This document shows positions 1 to 6,429 of a stretch of DNA of 17,149 nt, one piece after another (within the stretch, counting starts at the first letter, position 1; every line of letters starts with the position of its first letter). The notes beneath the pieces are model-generated. The model searched no databases. It worked only from the letters and a program-made list of their open reading frames with translations, and was not told the DNA's origin. The DNA comes from JAZDJJ01 sp043804035 (GTDB lineage: Bacteria; Bacteroidota; Bacteroidia; Palsa-948). Position numbers and translations under genes: made by a program. The stretch lies in NCBI GenBank assembly GCA_043804035.1, contig JAZDJJ010000013.1, positions 1-17,149 of the forward strand. Reading direction: 5' to 3'.

Positions 1-113
1 AGATTCACAAAGAAATTCTTGCGAATTATTCTCTAGCAAAGCAAAAACTTGGTGTCTTTGTGTCTTGGTGGCATAAATTTTAGTTTATAAATGAATGTTT
101 GCGTAAGTCCTAA
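1..113. repeat. Right part of a short inverted-terminus repeat (left end outside window)
   Basis: The stretch ends in TGCGTAAGTCCTAA (100-113), the exact right terminus of the 2121-2254 element. Its interior (AGATT, CACAAAG, then a cttggtgtctttgtgtcttgg-like run at about 49-70) resembles the interior of the 16047-16162 copy. No gene is supported here. The left terminus would lie before base 1, so this copy is incomplete by position and not necessarily damaged. Confidence 0.6.
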
Positions 114-133
114 TAAATAAATTTTGTTACTAT

Positions 134-164
134 TTTGCATATTGTACAGAAACAAATATCTTTG
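134..164 (+). promoter_or_regulatory. Bacteroidota-type promoter of the M61 peptidase gene
   Basis: TTTG (134-137), a 19-nt spacer and TATCTTTG (157-164) fit the Bacteroidota sigma consensus TTTG/TAnnTTTG. The start codon follows at 184, so the expected leader is only about 15 nt. The promoter lies just outside the repeat end at 113, so the repeat probably does not drive this gene. Confidence 0.6.
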
Positions 165-183
165 AACTCTTTTTAGAAAATTA

Positions 184-1965
184 ATGAAATATATCTTCTC
201 ATATTCCAACCCACAAAAACATTTCATTGATATTGAATTCATTGCTGATAATATTTCTTCGGATGTAATAACTGTTCAACTTCCGGCTTGGCGCCCTGGT
301 AGATATGAACTCGGAAACTTTGCAAAAAATATTCAGAAGTTTTTCGTGGAAGATGAAAAAGGAATTGTATTGAATTTTCATAAAGTAACAAAAGATTGCT
401 GGGAAATTCAGACGAAAGGTGCGAAAGAGATTCATATCAAATATAATTATTACGCAGTTGAACTGAATGCCGGCACCACTTATCTGGATGAAAAACAACT
501 TTATGTTAATCCGGTAAATTGCTGCTTATATATTCCTGAAAGGATAAACGAAGAATGTCAGGTTGAATTAAGGATTCCTGCCGATTATAGGGTTGCCACA
601 TCTATGCGTTCTGCTATTGCTCTCCGCAAAAAAGAGGAGCACTACAACAAAAGACATCTTATCGTTAAAGATTTTCATGAACTTGCCGACTCACCTTTTA
701 TCGCCAGTCCGACTATTCAAAACAATATTTTTATTTTGGATGGAGTGGAGTTTAATCTTTGGTTTCAAGGAGAATGTAAGCTCGACTGGACAAAAATTAT
801 TAACGACTTTTTTATTTTCATCAACGAGCAATTCATAATAATGAAAGGAATACTTCCTGTGAATGAATATCATTTCTTGTTTCAGATTCTTCCTTACAAA
901 TTTCATCACGGGGTGGAACATCTTGCTTCCACAGTTATTGCATTGGGACCTTCTTACGAATTGATGCACGGAGATTTATTTCTTGAATTTTTAAGCGTAA
1001 GTTCTCATGAACTTTTTCATTCGTGGAATATAAAAGCCATTCGTCCTGCCGAAATGATGCCTTACGATTACAGCAAAGAAAATTATTCACGTCTTGGATT
1101 TGTATGCGAAGGAGTTACAACTTACTATGGTGATTTCCTGTTATTTCGTTCGGGTATTTATTCTGATTTTGAATTTTGGAGAACTATGCTTAAACATTTG
1201 CAATTGCACGTTGATAATTTCGGGAGATACAACACAAGTGTTGCCGATTCTTCTTTTGATACATGGCTTGATGGCTATTCTGAAATTGTTCCGCACCGCA
1301 AAACATCAATCTATCACGAAGGATATTTGTTGGCTTTGATGACCGATATCCTCATCCGAAAGAATACAAATGACGAAAAATCATTGGATGATGTGATATG
1401 TTTTCTCTATAACGAATTTGCAAAGAAAGGAAATGGCTATACCGAAAGTGATTACAAATCGGTTATTGAAAAAACGGCAGGAACAAATTTTGATAAATTT
1501 TTTAACGACTATGTTTATGGGGCAAATTCTTATGAAACTGTTTTGCGGAAATGTTTGTACATAATCGGTATTGAACTATTAGAAAGTAATTCAAATAAAT
1601 ATCATGAAAGTTTTTATGGTATAAAGACCACTTTGCCTGTCGTAACACAAATTACTAATTACTGTTGTAGCGAAATAGTATCCGCCATTTACCCTAACTC
1701 TATTGCCGAAAAAGCAGGCATACAACTTGGCGATGAAATCTTGTCAATAAATGGGTATGCTGTAAAAAATAATTTATCTCAGTGGAGCCAGTATTTTGCA
1801 GGGACAGAAGTTATGCTTACCGTTCAGAAAAACGGACAAGTTCGTAATATTTCTTTTTTTCCCACAGACAAAGAATATTACAAAATTTTATGTGTTCAAA
1901 AAACATCCACTCCCACAGTGCAACAGATAAAAAGTTATGAAGAATGGAGTAAAAGAAAATTTTGA
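184..1965 (+). CDS. M61 family metallopeptidase (glycyl-aminopeptidase type) with C-terminal PDZ domain
   Basis: The protein is 593 aa with no visible signal peptide, so it is probably cytoplasmic. The zinc motif HELFH is at about residues 275-279, and a third-ligand glutamate is likely in CEGVTTYY (E about 309), as in M61 gluzincins. The N-terminal 170 residues form the beta-rich domain usual for the family. A PDZ domain occupies roughly residues 480-560 (SIAEKAGIQLGDEILSING). M61 enzymes release N-terminal residues, often Gly or Ala, from peptides; the substrate here cannot be told. The ATG at 184 sits about 20 nt behind a good promoter. The gene stands alone and converges on hypB. The length is normal for the family and no lesion is seen. 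Confidence 0.9.
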   Translation: MKYIFSYSNPQKHFIDIEFIADNISSDVITVQLPAWRPGRYELGNFAKNIQKFFVEDEKGIVLNFHKVTKDCWEIQTKGAKEIHIKYNYYAVELNAGTTYLDEKQLYVNPVNCCLYIPERINEECQVELRIPADYRVATSMRSAIALRKKEEHYNKRHLIVKDFHELADSPFIASPTIQNNIFILDGVEFNLWFQGECKLDWTKIINDFFIFINEQFIIMKGILPVNEYHFLFQILPYKFHHGVEHLASTVIALGPSYELMHGDLFLEFLSVSSHELFHSWNIKAIRPAEMMPYDYSKENYSRLGFVCEGVTTYYGDFLLFRSGIYSDFEFWRTMLKHLQLHVDNFGRYNTSVADSSFDTWLDGYSEIVPHRKTSIYHEGYLLALMTDILIRKNTNDEKSLDDVICFLYNEFAKKGNGYTESDYKSVIEKTAGTNFDKFFNDYVYGANSYETVLRKCLYIIGIELLESNSNKYHESFYGIKTTLPVVTQITNYCCSEIVSAIYPNSIAEKAGIQLGDEILSINGYAVKNNLSQWSQYFAGTEVMLTVQKNGQVRNISFFPTDKEYYKILCVQKTSTPTVQQIKSYEEWSKRKF

Positions 1966-1985
1966 ATAGCATCAGGAGTTATCCA

Positions 1986-2115
1986 ATAAAATATATTTTA
2001 TCTATGAAAATCGGAAAATAAAATGAAGTAGGGGAGGGGAATGCCTTTCCAAAATCGCATCTTTTTCATAGTAGTTTGTTGTAATTTTGTAAGGATATTC
2101 TACTGCTTCATTTTA
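1986..2115. other. Non-coding stretch with inverted repeats between convergent genes
   Basis: This lies between the M61 gene and hypB. It starts with an AT-only palindrome (1986-2001). It also contains TAAAATGAAGTA (2019-2030) facing TACTGCTTCATTTTA (2101-2115), which could pair over 10-12 bp around a 70-nt loop. It may act as a terminator or transcript end, but there is no classical GC stem followed by a U-tract. Confidence 0.3.
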
Positions 2116-2120
2116 TATAG

Positions 2121-2254
2121 TTAGGACTTACGCAAATCCGTATCGTCATTGCGACTGCGAGGCACGAAGCAGGAAGCAATCTTCATTTCTACATGAAAAA
2201 ATAGATTGCTTCGATCATTCCTCCTACGCAATGACATCAGTGCGTAAGTCCTAA
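2121..2254. mobile_element. 134-bp MITE-like palindromic element
   Basis: Perfect 14-bp inverted termini TTAGGACTTACGCA (2121-2134) and TGCGTAAGTCCTAA (2241-2254) are flanked on both sides by TAG, a possible target duplication. Two further arm pairs are nested inside: CGTCATTGCGA (2144-2154) with CGCAATGAC (2227-2235), and GAAGCAATCT (2173-2182) with AGATTGCTTCG (2203-2213). The loop is about 20 nt and there is no gene. The same inner arms, in the same order, enclose the GIY-YIG gene at 3626-4074. The element ends 14 nt beyond the hypB stop and may also fold as a terminator for that gene. Confidence 0.75.
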
Positions 2255-2268
2255 TAGTAAAAAATTAG

Positions 2269-3000
2269 TTACCAGTGCCTAATTTTTTTTATCCATTTGT
2301 ACCACATTTCCATTCTTTCACCTGTTTTTACTGATAGTTCAATAAATTCAAGATGATGATTCACCCGTAGCGCATATTCTTTTGCTTTCTCAATGCTGAA
2401 ATCCACATACGGCAACAAGTCAAGTTTATTAATGATACAAAGATGTGATGTCATGAACATGTTAGGATATTTAATTGGCTTGTCTTCGCCTTCGGTAACG
2501 CTGATAATCACAATTCTTTTGTTTTCGCCTAAATCAAAAAGCGACGGACAAACAAGATTGCCCACATTTTCAATTACAAGTAATGAATTTTCTGTTACCT
2601 CAAGTTTTTTTACGGCTTTGTTTATCATGTCAGCATCTAAATGACAACCGTTGCCAGTGTTGATTTGAATAACAGGCACACCGGTTGCATTGATACGATT
2701 AGCATCGTTCATTGTTTGCTGATCGCCTTCTATCACAAAAAAATTTATTTCTTTTTTTAGTTCACTGATAGTTCGTTCCAGCAAACTTGTTTTTCCTGAA
2801 CCGGGTGAACTAACTAAGTTTAAAGTAAAAATATTTTTCGCTTCAAAGTAACCGCGATTCCTTTCGGCAAGTAGATTATTTTTTTGCATAATATCTTGTT
2901 CTATCAGAATTTCATGCTTATGTTCATGTTCATGTTCTTCACCGGGCTTTTGCAATTTAATTTTTTCGTCTGATTTATTGCATCCACAAGTATTACACAT
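2269..3000 (-). CDS. hypB: Hydrogenase/urease-type nickel incorporation GTPase HypB
   Basis: HypB is a SIMIBI-class GTPase that passes nickel, with HypA, to [NiFe]-hydrogenase. The 243-aa protein begins MCNTCGCN, the CxxCxC high-affinity nickel site known from E. coli HypB. A short His-rich stretch (HEHEHKHE, about 23-30) follows. The P-loop is SSPGSGKTS (about 64-72), the metal-site region is NTGNGCHLDAD, and the guanine-specificity motif is NKLDLLPY. All key motifs look intact and the length is normal. No other hyp gene or hydrogenase subunit is in the window, so its partners must lie elsewhere or are absent. A palindrome with a 16-nt spacer lies 39 nt upstream of the start. Confidence 0.93.
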   Translation of the reverse strand: MCNTCGCNKSDEKIKLQKPGEEHEHEHKHEILIEQDIMQKNNLLAERNRGYFEAKNIFTLNLVSSPGSGKTSLLERTISELKKEINFFVIEGDQQTMNDANRINATGVPVIQINTGNGCHLDADMINKAVKKLEVTENSLLVIENVGNLVCPSLFDLGENKRIVIISVTEGEDKPIKYPNMFMTSHLCIINKLDLLPYVDFSIEKAKEYALRVNHHLEFIELSVKTGERMEMWYKWIKKIRHW

Positions 3001-3038
3001 AATAATTTAATTTTTATTTAATGCGAATATAAATAAAA

Positions 3039-3070
3039 GCACATTCCCAACTGCATAAAACAGAATGTGC
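3039..3070. promoter_or_regulatory. Palindrome upstream of hypB, possible nickel-responsive operator
   Basis: GCACATTC (3039-3046) and GAATGTGC (3063-3070) are perfect inverted 8-mers separated by 16 nt, centred about 54 nt before the hypB start. The E. coli NikR site also has half-sites separated by 16 nt, though with different bases (GTATGA and TCATAC). On the hypB strand the stem is followed by TTTTATTTA, so it could instead be an attenuator or terminator hairpin in the leader. No clear TAnnTTTG promoter is seen nearby. Confidence 0.4.
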
Positions 3071-3175
3071 CAGATAAAAAATAATATTTTTGCATCATAA
3101 AATAATTCATCATATAGAAAGAGAAAAATATTTATTGCAATTTTTATAGTTGTTCAATTACAACAGATGAAATTT

Positions 3176-3226
3176 ATCACTTGCAATTTAAAGTGATGTG
3201 TAGTTAAAAAAAATTATGTAAGTTTG
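3176..3226 (+). promoter_or_regulatory. Promoter of the SiaC-like gene with overlapping inverted repeat
   Basis: TAAGTTTG (3219-3226) fits TAnnTTTG, and TGTG (3197-3200) lies 18 nt upstream as a weak -33 element. The ATG follows 8 nt later, so the transcript may be nearly leaderless. An inverted repeat, ATCACTT (3176-3182) with AAGTGAT (3191-3197), touches the -33 region and could be an operator. The block is strikingly similar to the one before the FKBP gene (4525-4553). Confidence 0.5.
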
Positions 3227-3234
3227 TTTCCAAA

Positions 3235-3609
3235 ATGGATACGCTAAAAATACAACCCACCATAAATTCTATGGAAGTTTCGCTCAATGCTGAAACAGGA
3301 AAGTTTTTTTTTGCCGGAAGATCCTATCCCGAAAACAGTAATTTTTTTTTTAAGCCAATAATAGAATGGATTGAGCAATATGCTCTTGCCCCTGCAGCAA
3401 AAACAGAATGTTCTTTCACGATAGAGTATTTTAATTCTGCTTCACGCAAATGTATAGTTAATATTTTTAGAATTCTTGATTCACTCCACAAGAAAGGACA
3501 TTCTATAATAATTATATGGAACTTTGAATCTGATGACGAAACTATAAAGGAAATAGGTGAAGAATACCAAAATCTTTTCAGATTTGATTTTCAATTTAAT
3601 TCGTACTAA
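3235..3609 (+). CDS. SiaC/DUF1987 family regulatory phosphoprotein
   Basis: The 124-aa soluble protein matches my recollection of the DUF1987/SiaC family: FAGRSYPEN near the start, a PIIEWIEQYA helix, the core FTIEYFNSASRKCIVNIF (about 62-79) and the acidic end WNFESDDETIKEIGEEYQNL. In Pseudomonas SiaC, a Thr in the NTSS motif is the residue phosphorylated by SiaB and dephosphorylated by SiaA, and SiaC controls a diguanylate cyclase. Here the motif reads NSAS, with Ser instead of Thr. No siaA, siaB or cyclase gene is nearby, so the partner is unknown. The gene is monocistronic, followed directly by the GIY-YIG element. The family call is good; the role is inferred. Confidence 0.8.
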   Translation: MDTLKIQPTINSMEVSLNAETGKFFFAGRSYPENSNFFFKPIIEWIEQYALAPAAKTECSFTIEYFNSASRKCIVNIFRILDSLHKKGHSIIIIWNFESDDETIKEIGEEYQNLFRFDFQFNSY

Positions 3610-3625
3610 TACATTTCTTCTTATT

Positions 3626-4074
3626 TACTGATGTTACGCAGAAACATATTTTACTTATTATTATTTTTTTTAATTACTCGTCATTGCGAGGGTTGCCCGA
3701 AGCAATCTTACCAATCCATAACTTCTTCATATAAATCTTTCCATTCTGGGTTAAACGCATTTATCAATGCTTCCTTTTTCTTACGCGAACCTCCTTTTAT
3801 CTGTTTTTCTCTTGCAATTGCTTCTTCAATATTATGAAATGCTTCGTAGTACACAAGTTTATGTAATTTATAAGTCGCCGTGAATGATTCGGGAAATAAA
3901 TTGTTTTTATGATGATAAACCCGAATCTTTAAATCAGATGTAACCCCTGTATAAAGCGTGGTATTATTTTTATTTGTCATTATATATATACATCCGCCTC
4001 GTTTCATTTTTTATAAGATTGCTTCGGTCGTAACCTCCCTCGCAATGACGTATTCCGTTTGCGTAACATCAGTA
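3626..4074. mobile_element. GIY-YIG nuclease-bearing inverted-repeat element (449 bp)
   Basis: The outer termini are a perfect 15-bp inverted repeat, TACTGATGTTACGCA (3626-3640) and TGCGTAACATCAGTA (4060-4074). Nested inside are CGTCATTGCGAG (3679-3690) with CTCGCAATGACG (4039-4050), and CGAAGCAATCTTA (3698-3710) with TAAGATTGCTTCG (4014-4026). The GIY-YIG gene on the minus strand fills the space between the innermost arms. Its TAA stop is the first three bases of the left inner arm, and its ATG lies 6 nt inside the right inner arm. The inner arms are shared with the 2121-2254 element. No flanking target duplication is clear because the flanks are AT-rich. Confidence 0.75.
3708..4007 (-). CDS. 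GIY-YIG domain endonuclease, small UPF0213/COG2827-like type
   Basis: The 99-aa protein is a single GIY-YIG domain. Visible motifs are CIY (6-8, for GIY), YTG (19-21, for YIG), the conserved Arg in DLKIR (R29), the catalytic-type Glu in AREKQIKGG (E67), and a C-terminal NAFNPEWKDLY typical of the small stand-alone family. These enzymes are presumed to cut DNA with one metal ion; the cellular role of the small family is not settled. The gene has no recognisable promoter or Shine-Dalgarno site of its own: only 6 nt separate the inner repeat arm from the ATG. The stop codon lies inside the other arm. Catalytic residues look intact, so it is probably not a pseudogene. Confidence 0.85.
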   Translation of the reverse strand: MKRGGCIYIMTNKNNTTLYTGVTSDLKIRVYHHKNNLFPESFTATYKLHKLVYYEAFHNIEEAIAREKQIKGGSRKKKEALINAFNPEWKDLYEEVMDW

Positions 4075-4136
4075 ATTTAATTTCGACACATTGCTTCTTT
4101 CGCTAAATTTCTTCTAAAAATCTTTTTTGATTTGTT

Positions 4137-4170
4137 CGTCATGGCGGGCTTGACCCGCCACCTCAATTTT
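4137..4170. repeat. REP-like GC-rich palindrome
   Basis: A cgtcatGGCGGGctTGACCCGCCa palindrome stands out in AT-rich intergenic DNA; GGCGGG and CCCGCC form a short stem. This kind of cgtcatggcgggcttgacccgcc sequence is, to my recollection, a widely scattered repeat in bacterial genomes. It shares the CGTCAT opening with the arms of the GIY-YIG element 60 nt upstream but is otherwise different. No function can be assigned. Confidence 0.5.
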
Positions 4171-4244
4171 GATTTTTAGATTAATTCTTATGATAAGGTG
4201 CTGGAAAAATAATTGTCTTGCAGTATCTTCGTCCGTCAGTTGGC

Positions 4245-4328
4245 TGATGATTTAAAAACCTTATCTTTTTCTGATAATCTTAGGATGATGATTAAAAAAA
4301 ACCTTATCTTTTTCTGATAACCTTAGTA
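4245..4328. repeat. Two tandem copies of a ~41-bp unit
   Basis: Unit 1 (4245-4285) and unit 2 (4286-4328) share tgatgatt, an A-tract and CCTTATCTTTTTCTGATAA followed by .CTTAG. They differ by one A-tract length change and a T/C. Each unit can form a small TTATC/GATAA hairpin. The repeat lies in the non-coding stretch 4075-4520 upstream of the FKBP promoter. No third copy or ORF is seen. Confidence 0.75.
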
Positions 4329-4524
4329 GAAAACGATAGCAATAATTCAACCTTATTACCTTATTAACAAATAAAATGAAAATAGAGTCCAACAACTTAT
4401 ACACCCATTTTATATTTACGACACTACATCGGTTTCCTCTTATTTCTGAAAAATACAGGGAGCGAATTGAAAAATATTATGTGCTTTCTTTCCTCAGAAA
4501 AGTTGCATTAGTTACTTGAATTTA

Positions 4525-4553
4525 TGTGTAATTAAAAATTTTATGTACGTTTG
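4525..4553 (+). promoter_or_regulatory. Promoter of the FKBP gene
   Basis: TACGTTTG (4546-4553) fits TAnnTTTG, and TGTG (4525-4528) lies 17 nt upstream. The start codon is at 4612, leaving a leader of about 55 nt rich in T. The block acttgaattta...tgtgtaattaaaaa...atgtacgtttgt closely resembles the SiaC-gene promoter at 3176-3226. The downstream genes to tsaC may be read from here or from weaker internal promoters. Confidence 0.55.
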
Positions 4554-4611
4554 TCGCACTTTAAATTTAAATTCAGTTTTTCTTTAAACAATTTTTTTTA
4601 AACATTTTCTT

Positions 4612-5475
4612 ATGAAAAAAACATTTTCATTTATTCTTGCTCTTGCAATCTCTGCAGGAACATTTTCTTTTTTTCCACAACAGGCAATTGCTCAGGAAAA
4701 AAATACAAAAACAAAAAAAGAATCTGCGGATAAAAAAGTTACTTCTTCTGTTGAAATCAACAAAGAATATACTACCGCAAGTGGATTGAAATATAAAATC
4801 CTAAAAAAAGGAAACGGAAAAAAAACTAATGCCGGCGATAATGTTTCTGTTCATTACATAGGCAAACTGACCAACGACACAGTATTTGATACTTCTTACA
4901 AAAGAAAACAACCATTTTCTTTTCGTCTCGGTGGAGGACAAGTAATTAAAGGTTGGGATGAAGGAATTGCATTGCTGCAAGTCGGTGATTCAGCCGTGTT
5001 CATTATTCCCCCTGATTTGGGTTATGGTCCCAATGGTTATCCTCCCATCATTCCGCAAAACTCCATACTCATTTTCACTGTTGTATTGATGGATGTAAAA
5101 GAAGGAATTAAACCATGGGATGTTATTGGAAAAAAAGTTGAAACTACTGCAAGCGGATTACAATATATTGTTTTAAATAAAGTAATCGGTACAAAAGCTG
5201 AAAATGGAAAAATAGTAAAAGTACATTACAATGGATTTTTGGAAAGTTGGAAAATATTTGATTCATCTGTAGAACGCGGACAGCCATTTGAATTTACTCT
5301 CGGTACCGGACAAGTAATTAAAGGATGGGATGAAGGAATTGCACTGATGAATGTTGGAGATAAAATGCGACTTATCATTCCTTACAATCTTGCTTATGGG
5401 GAAAGCGGACGCCCGCCAATTATTCCTGCAAAAGCAACATTGATATTTGATGTGGAATTAGTTGGTGTTCAATAA
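4612..5475 (+). CDS. Exported two-domain FKBP-type peptidyl-prolyl cis-trans isomerase
   Basis: The 287-aa protein has a classical signal peptide (MKK, hydrophobic core, AIA then Q at about 25-28), so it probably acts in the periplasm. There is a short Lys-rich linker, then two complete FKBP domains at about residues 52-165 and 175-287. Each shows VHY near the start, FD (VFDTS and IFDSS), GQVIKGWDEGIAL and a late YG (LGYG and AYG); these correspond to the FKBP12 active-site aromatic residues. Domain 2 keeps the Arg after FDSS (VERGQPF), while domain 1 has KRKQPF. FKBPs isomerise Xaa-Pro bonds during protein folding. The duplication is clear in both DNA and protein. panB follows after 42 nt and may be co-transcribed. 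Confidence 0.93.
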   Translation: MKKTFSFILALAISAGTFSFFPQQAIAQEKNTKTKKESADKKVTSSVEINKEYTTASGLKYKILKKGNGKKTNAGDNVSVHYIGKLTNDTVFDTSYKRKQPFSFRLGGGQVIKGWDEGIALLQVGDSAVFIIPPDLGYGPNGYPPIIPQNSILIFTVVLMDVKEGIKPWDVIGKKVETTASGLQYIVLNKVIGTKAENGKIVKVHYNGFLESWKIFDSSVERGQPFEFTLGTGQVIKGWDEGIALMNVGDKMRLIIPYNLAYGESGRPPIIPAKATLIFDVELVGVQ

Positions 5476-5517
5476 TTTTTTTGCATATAGGATAATCAAA
5501 AAACAATTGACGAATCC

Positions 5518-6327
5518 ATGAAAAAAGAAATAAAAAGAATAACCACATATATACTTCTGGAAATGAAGCAGGCGGGAGAAAAAATATCTATGCTCACTGC
5601 TTATGATTTTACCATTGCAAAAATTCTTGATGATACTGGCATAGATATAATTCTTGTCGGTGATTCTGCTTCTAATATAATGGCAGGACACGAAACTACG
5701 CTCCCCATTACACTTGACCAGATGATATATCATGCATCATCCGTTGTTCGTGCAATAACTCGTGCTCTTGTTGTTGTTGATTTACCTTTCGGTTCTTACC
5801 AGGGGAATTCAAAAGAAGCACTTAATTCTGCCATCCGCATCATGAAAGAATCGGGAGCACATTCAGTAAAATTGGAAGGTGGAAGAGAAATAAAAGAATC
5901 TATTGAAAGAATTTTATCAGCAGGAATTCCGGTGATGGGACATCTTGGACTTATGCCTCAATCTATCTACAAATTTGGAACTTATAATGTACGAGCAAGA
6001 GAAAAAGAAGAAGCCAAAAGAATTTTTGAAGATGCACAACTACTCGAAAAAATTGGATGTTTTGCTATTGTGCTTGAAAAAATTCCCGCTGAACTCGCAG
6101 AAAAAATTGCAAAGAAAATTCATATTCCCATTATTGGAATTGGTGCAGGTGCAGGTGTTGACGGACAAGTGCTCGTCCTTCACGATATGCTTGGACTCAA
6201 TAATGAATTTAATCCACGTTTTCTACGCAGATACCTTAATCTCTATGATAACATTAAAGTCGCAGTAAAACATTATGTTAAAGATGTAAAGACAAAAGAT
6301 TTTCCAAATGAAAAAGAACAATACTAA
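5518..6327 (+). CDS. panB: 3-methyl-2-oxobutanoate hydroxymethyltransferase PanB
   Basis: PanB adds a hydroxymethyl group from 5,10-methylene-tetrahydrofolate to alpha-ketoisovalerate, giving ketopantoate for pantothenate and CoA. The 269-aa sequence has the family blocks in order: MLTAYDF, LVGDSASNIMAGHETTLPIT (about 41-60), DLPFGSYQ, VKLEGG, GHLGLMPQSIYKFG, the catalytic-base region VLEKIPAELA, and IIGIGAGAGVDGQVLVLHD. It ends FPNEKEQY, as expected for Bacteroidota PanB. The ATG at 5518 gives the usual N-terminus with the ITT..L..MKQ.GEKI segment. Residues look intact and the length is normal. No other pantothenate gene is adjacent. Confidence 0.96.
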   Translation: MKKEIKRITTYILLEMKQAGEKISMLTAYDFTIAKILDDTGIDIILVGDSASNIMAGHETTLPITLDQMIYHASSVVRAITRALVVVDLPFGSYQGNSKEALNSAIRIMKESGAHSVKLEGGREIKESIERILSAGIPVMGHLGLMPQSIYKFGTYNVRAREKEEAKRIFEDAQLLEKIGCFAIVLEKIPAELAEKIAKKIHIPIIGIGAGAGVDGQVLVLHDMLGLNNEFNPRFLRRYLNLYDNIKVAVKHYVKDVKTKDFPNEKEQY

Positions 6328-6429
6328 CGTTTATTAATATTTTTTTTTACAACAATTGATGACGACAACAATTATAAATATTTTTTTGTTTTATTATTTT
6401 TTACTTACTTCGCACAATTTTTTAATTCA

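Noticed and set aside
33..242. Minus-strand ORF at the left edge
   Set aside because: It covers the repeat and the promoter and start of the M61 gene; the sequence is Lys/Phe/Tyr-rich translation of AT-rich DNA.
3631..3837. Plus-strand ORF across the GIY-YIG element
   Set aside because: It runs antisense to the GIY-YIG gene and through the repeat arm; its sequence shows no protein family features.
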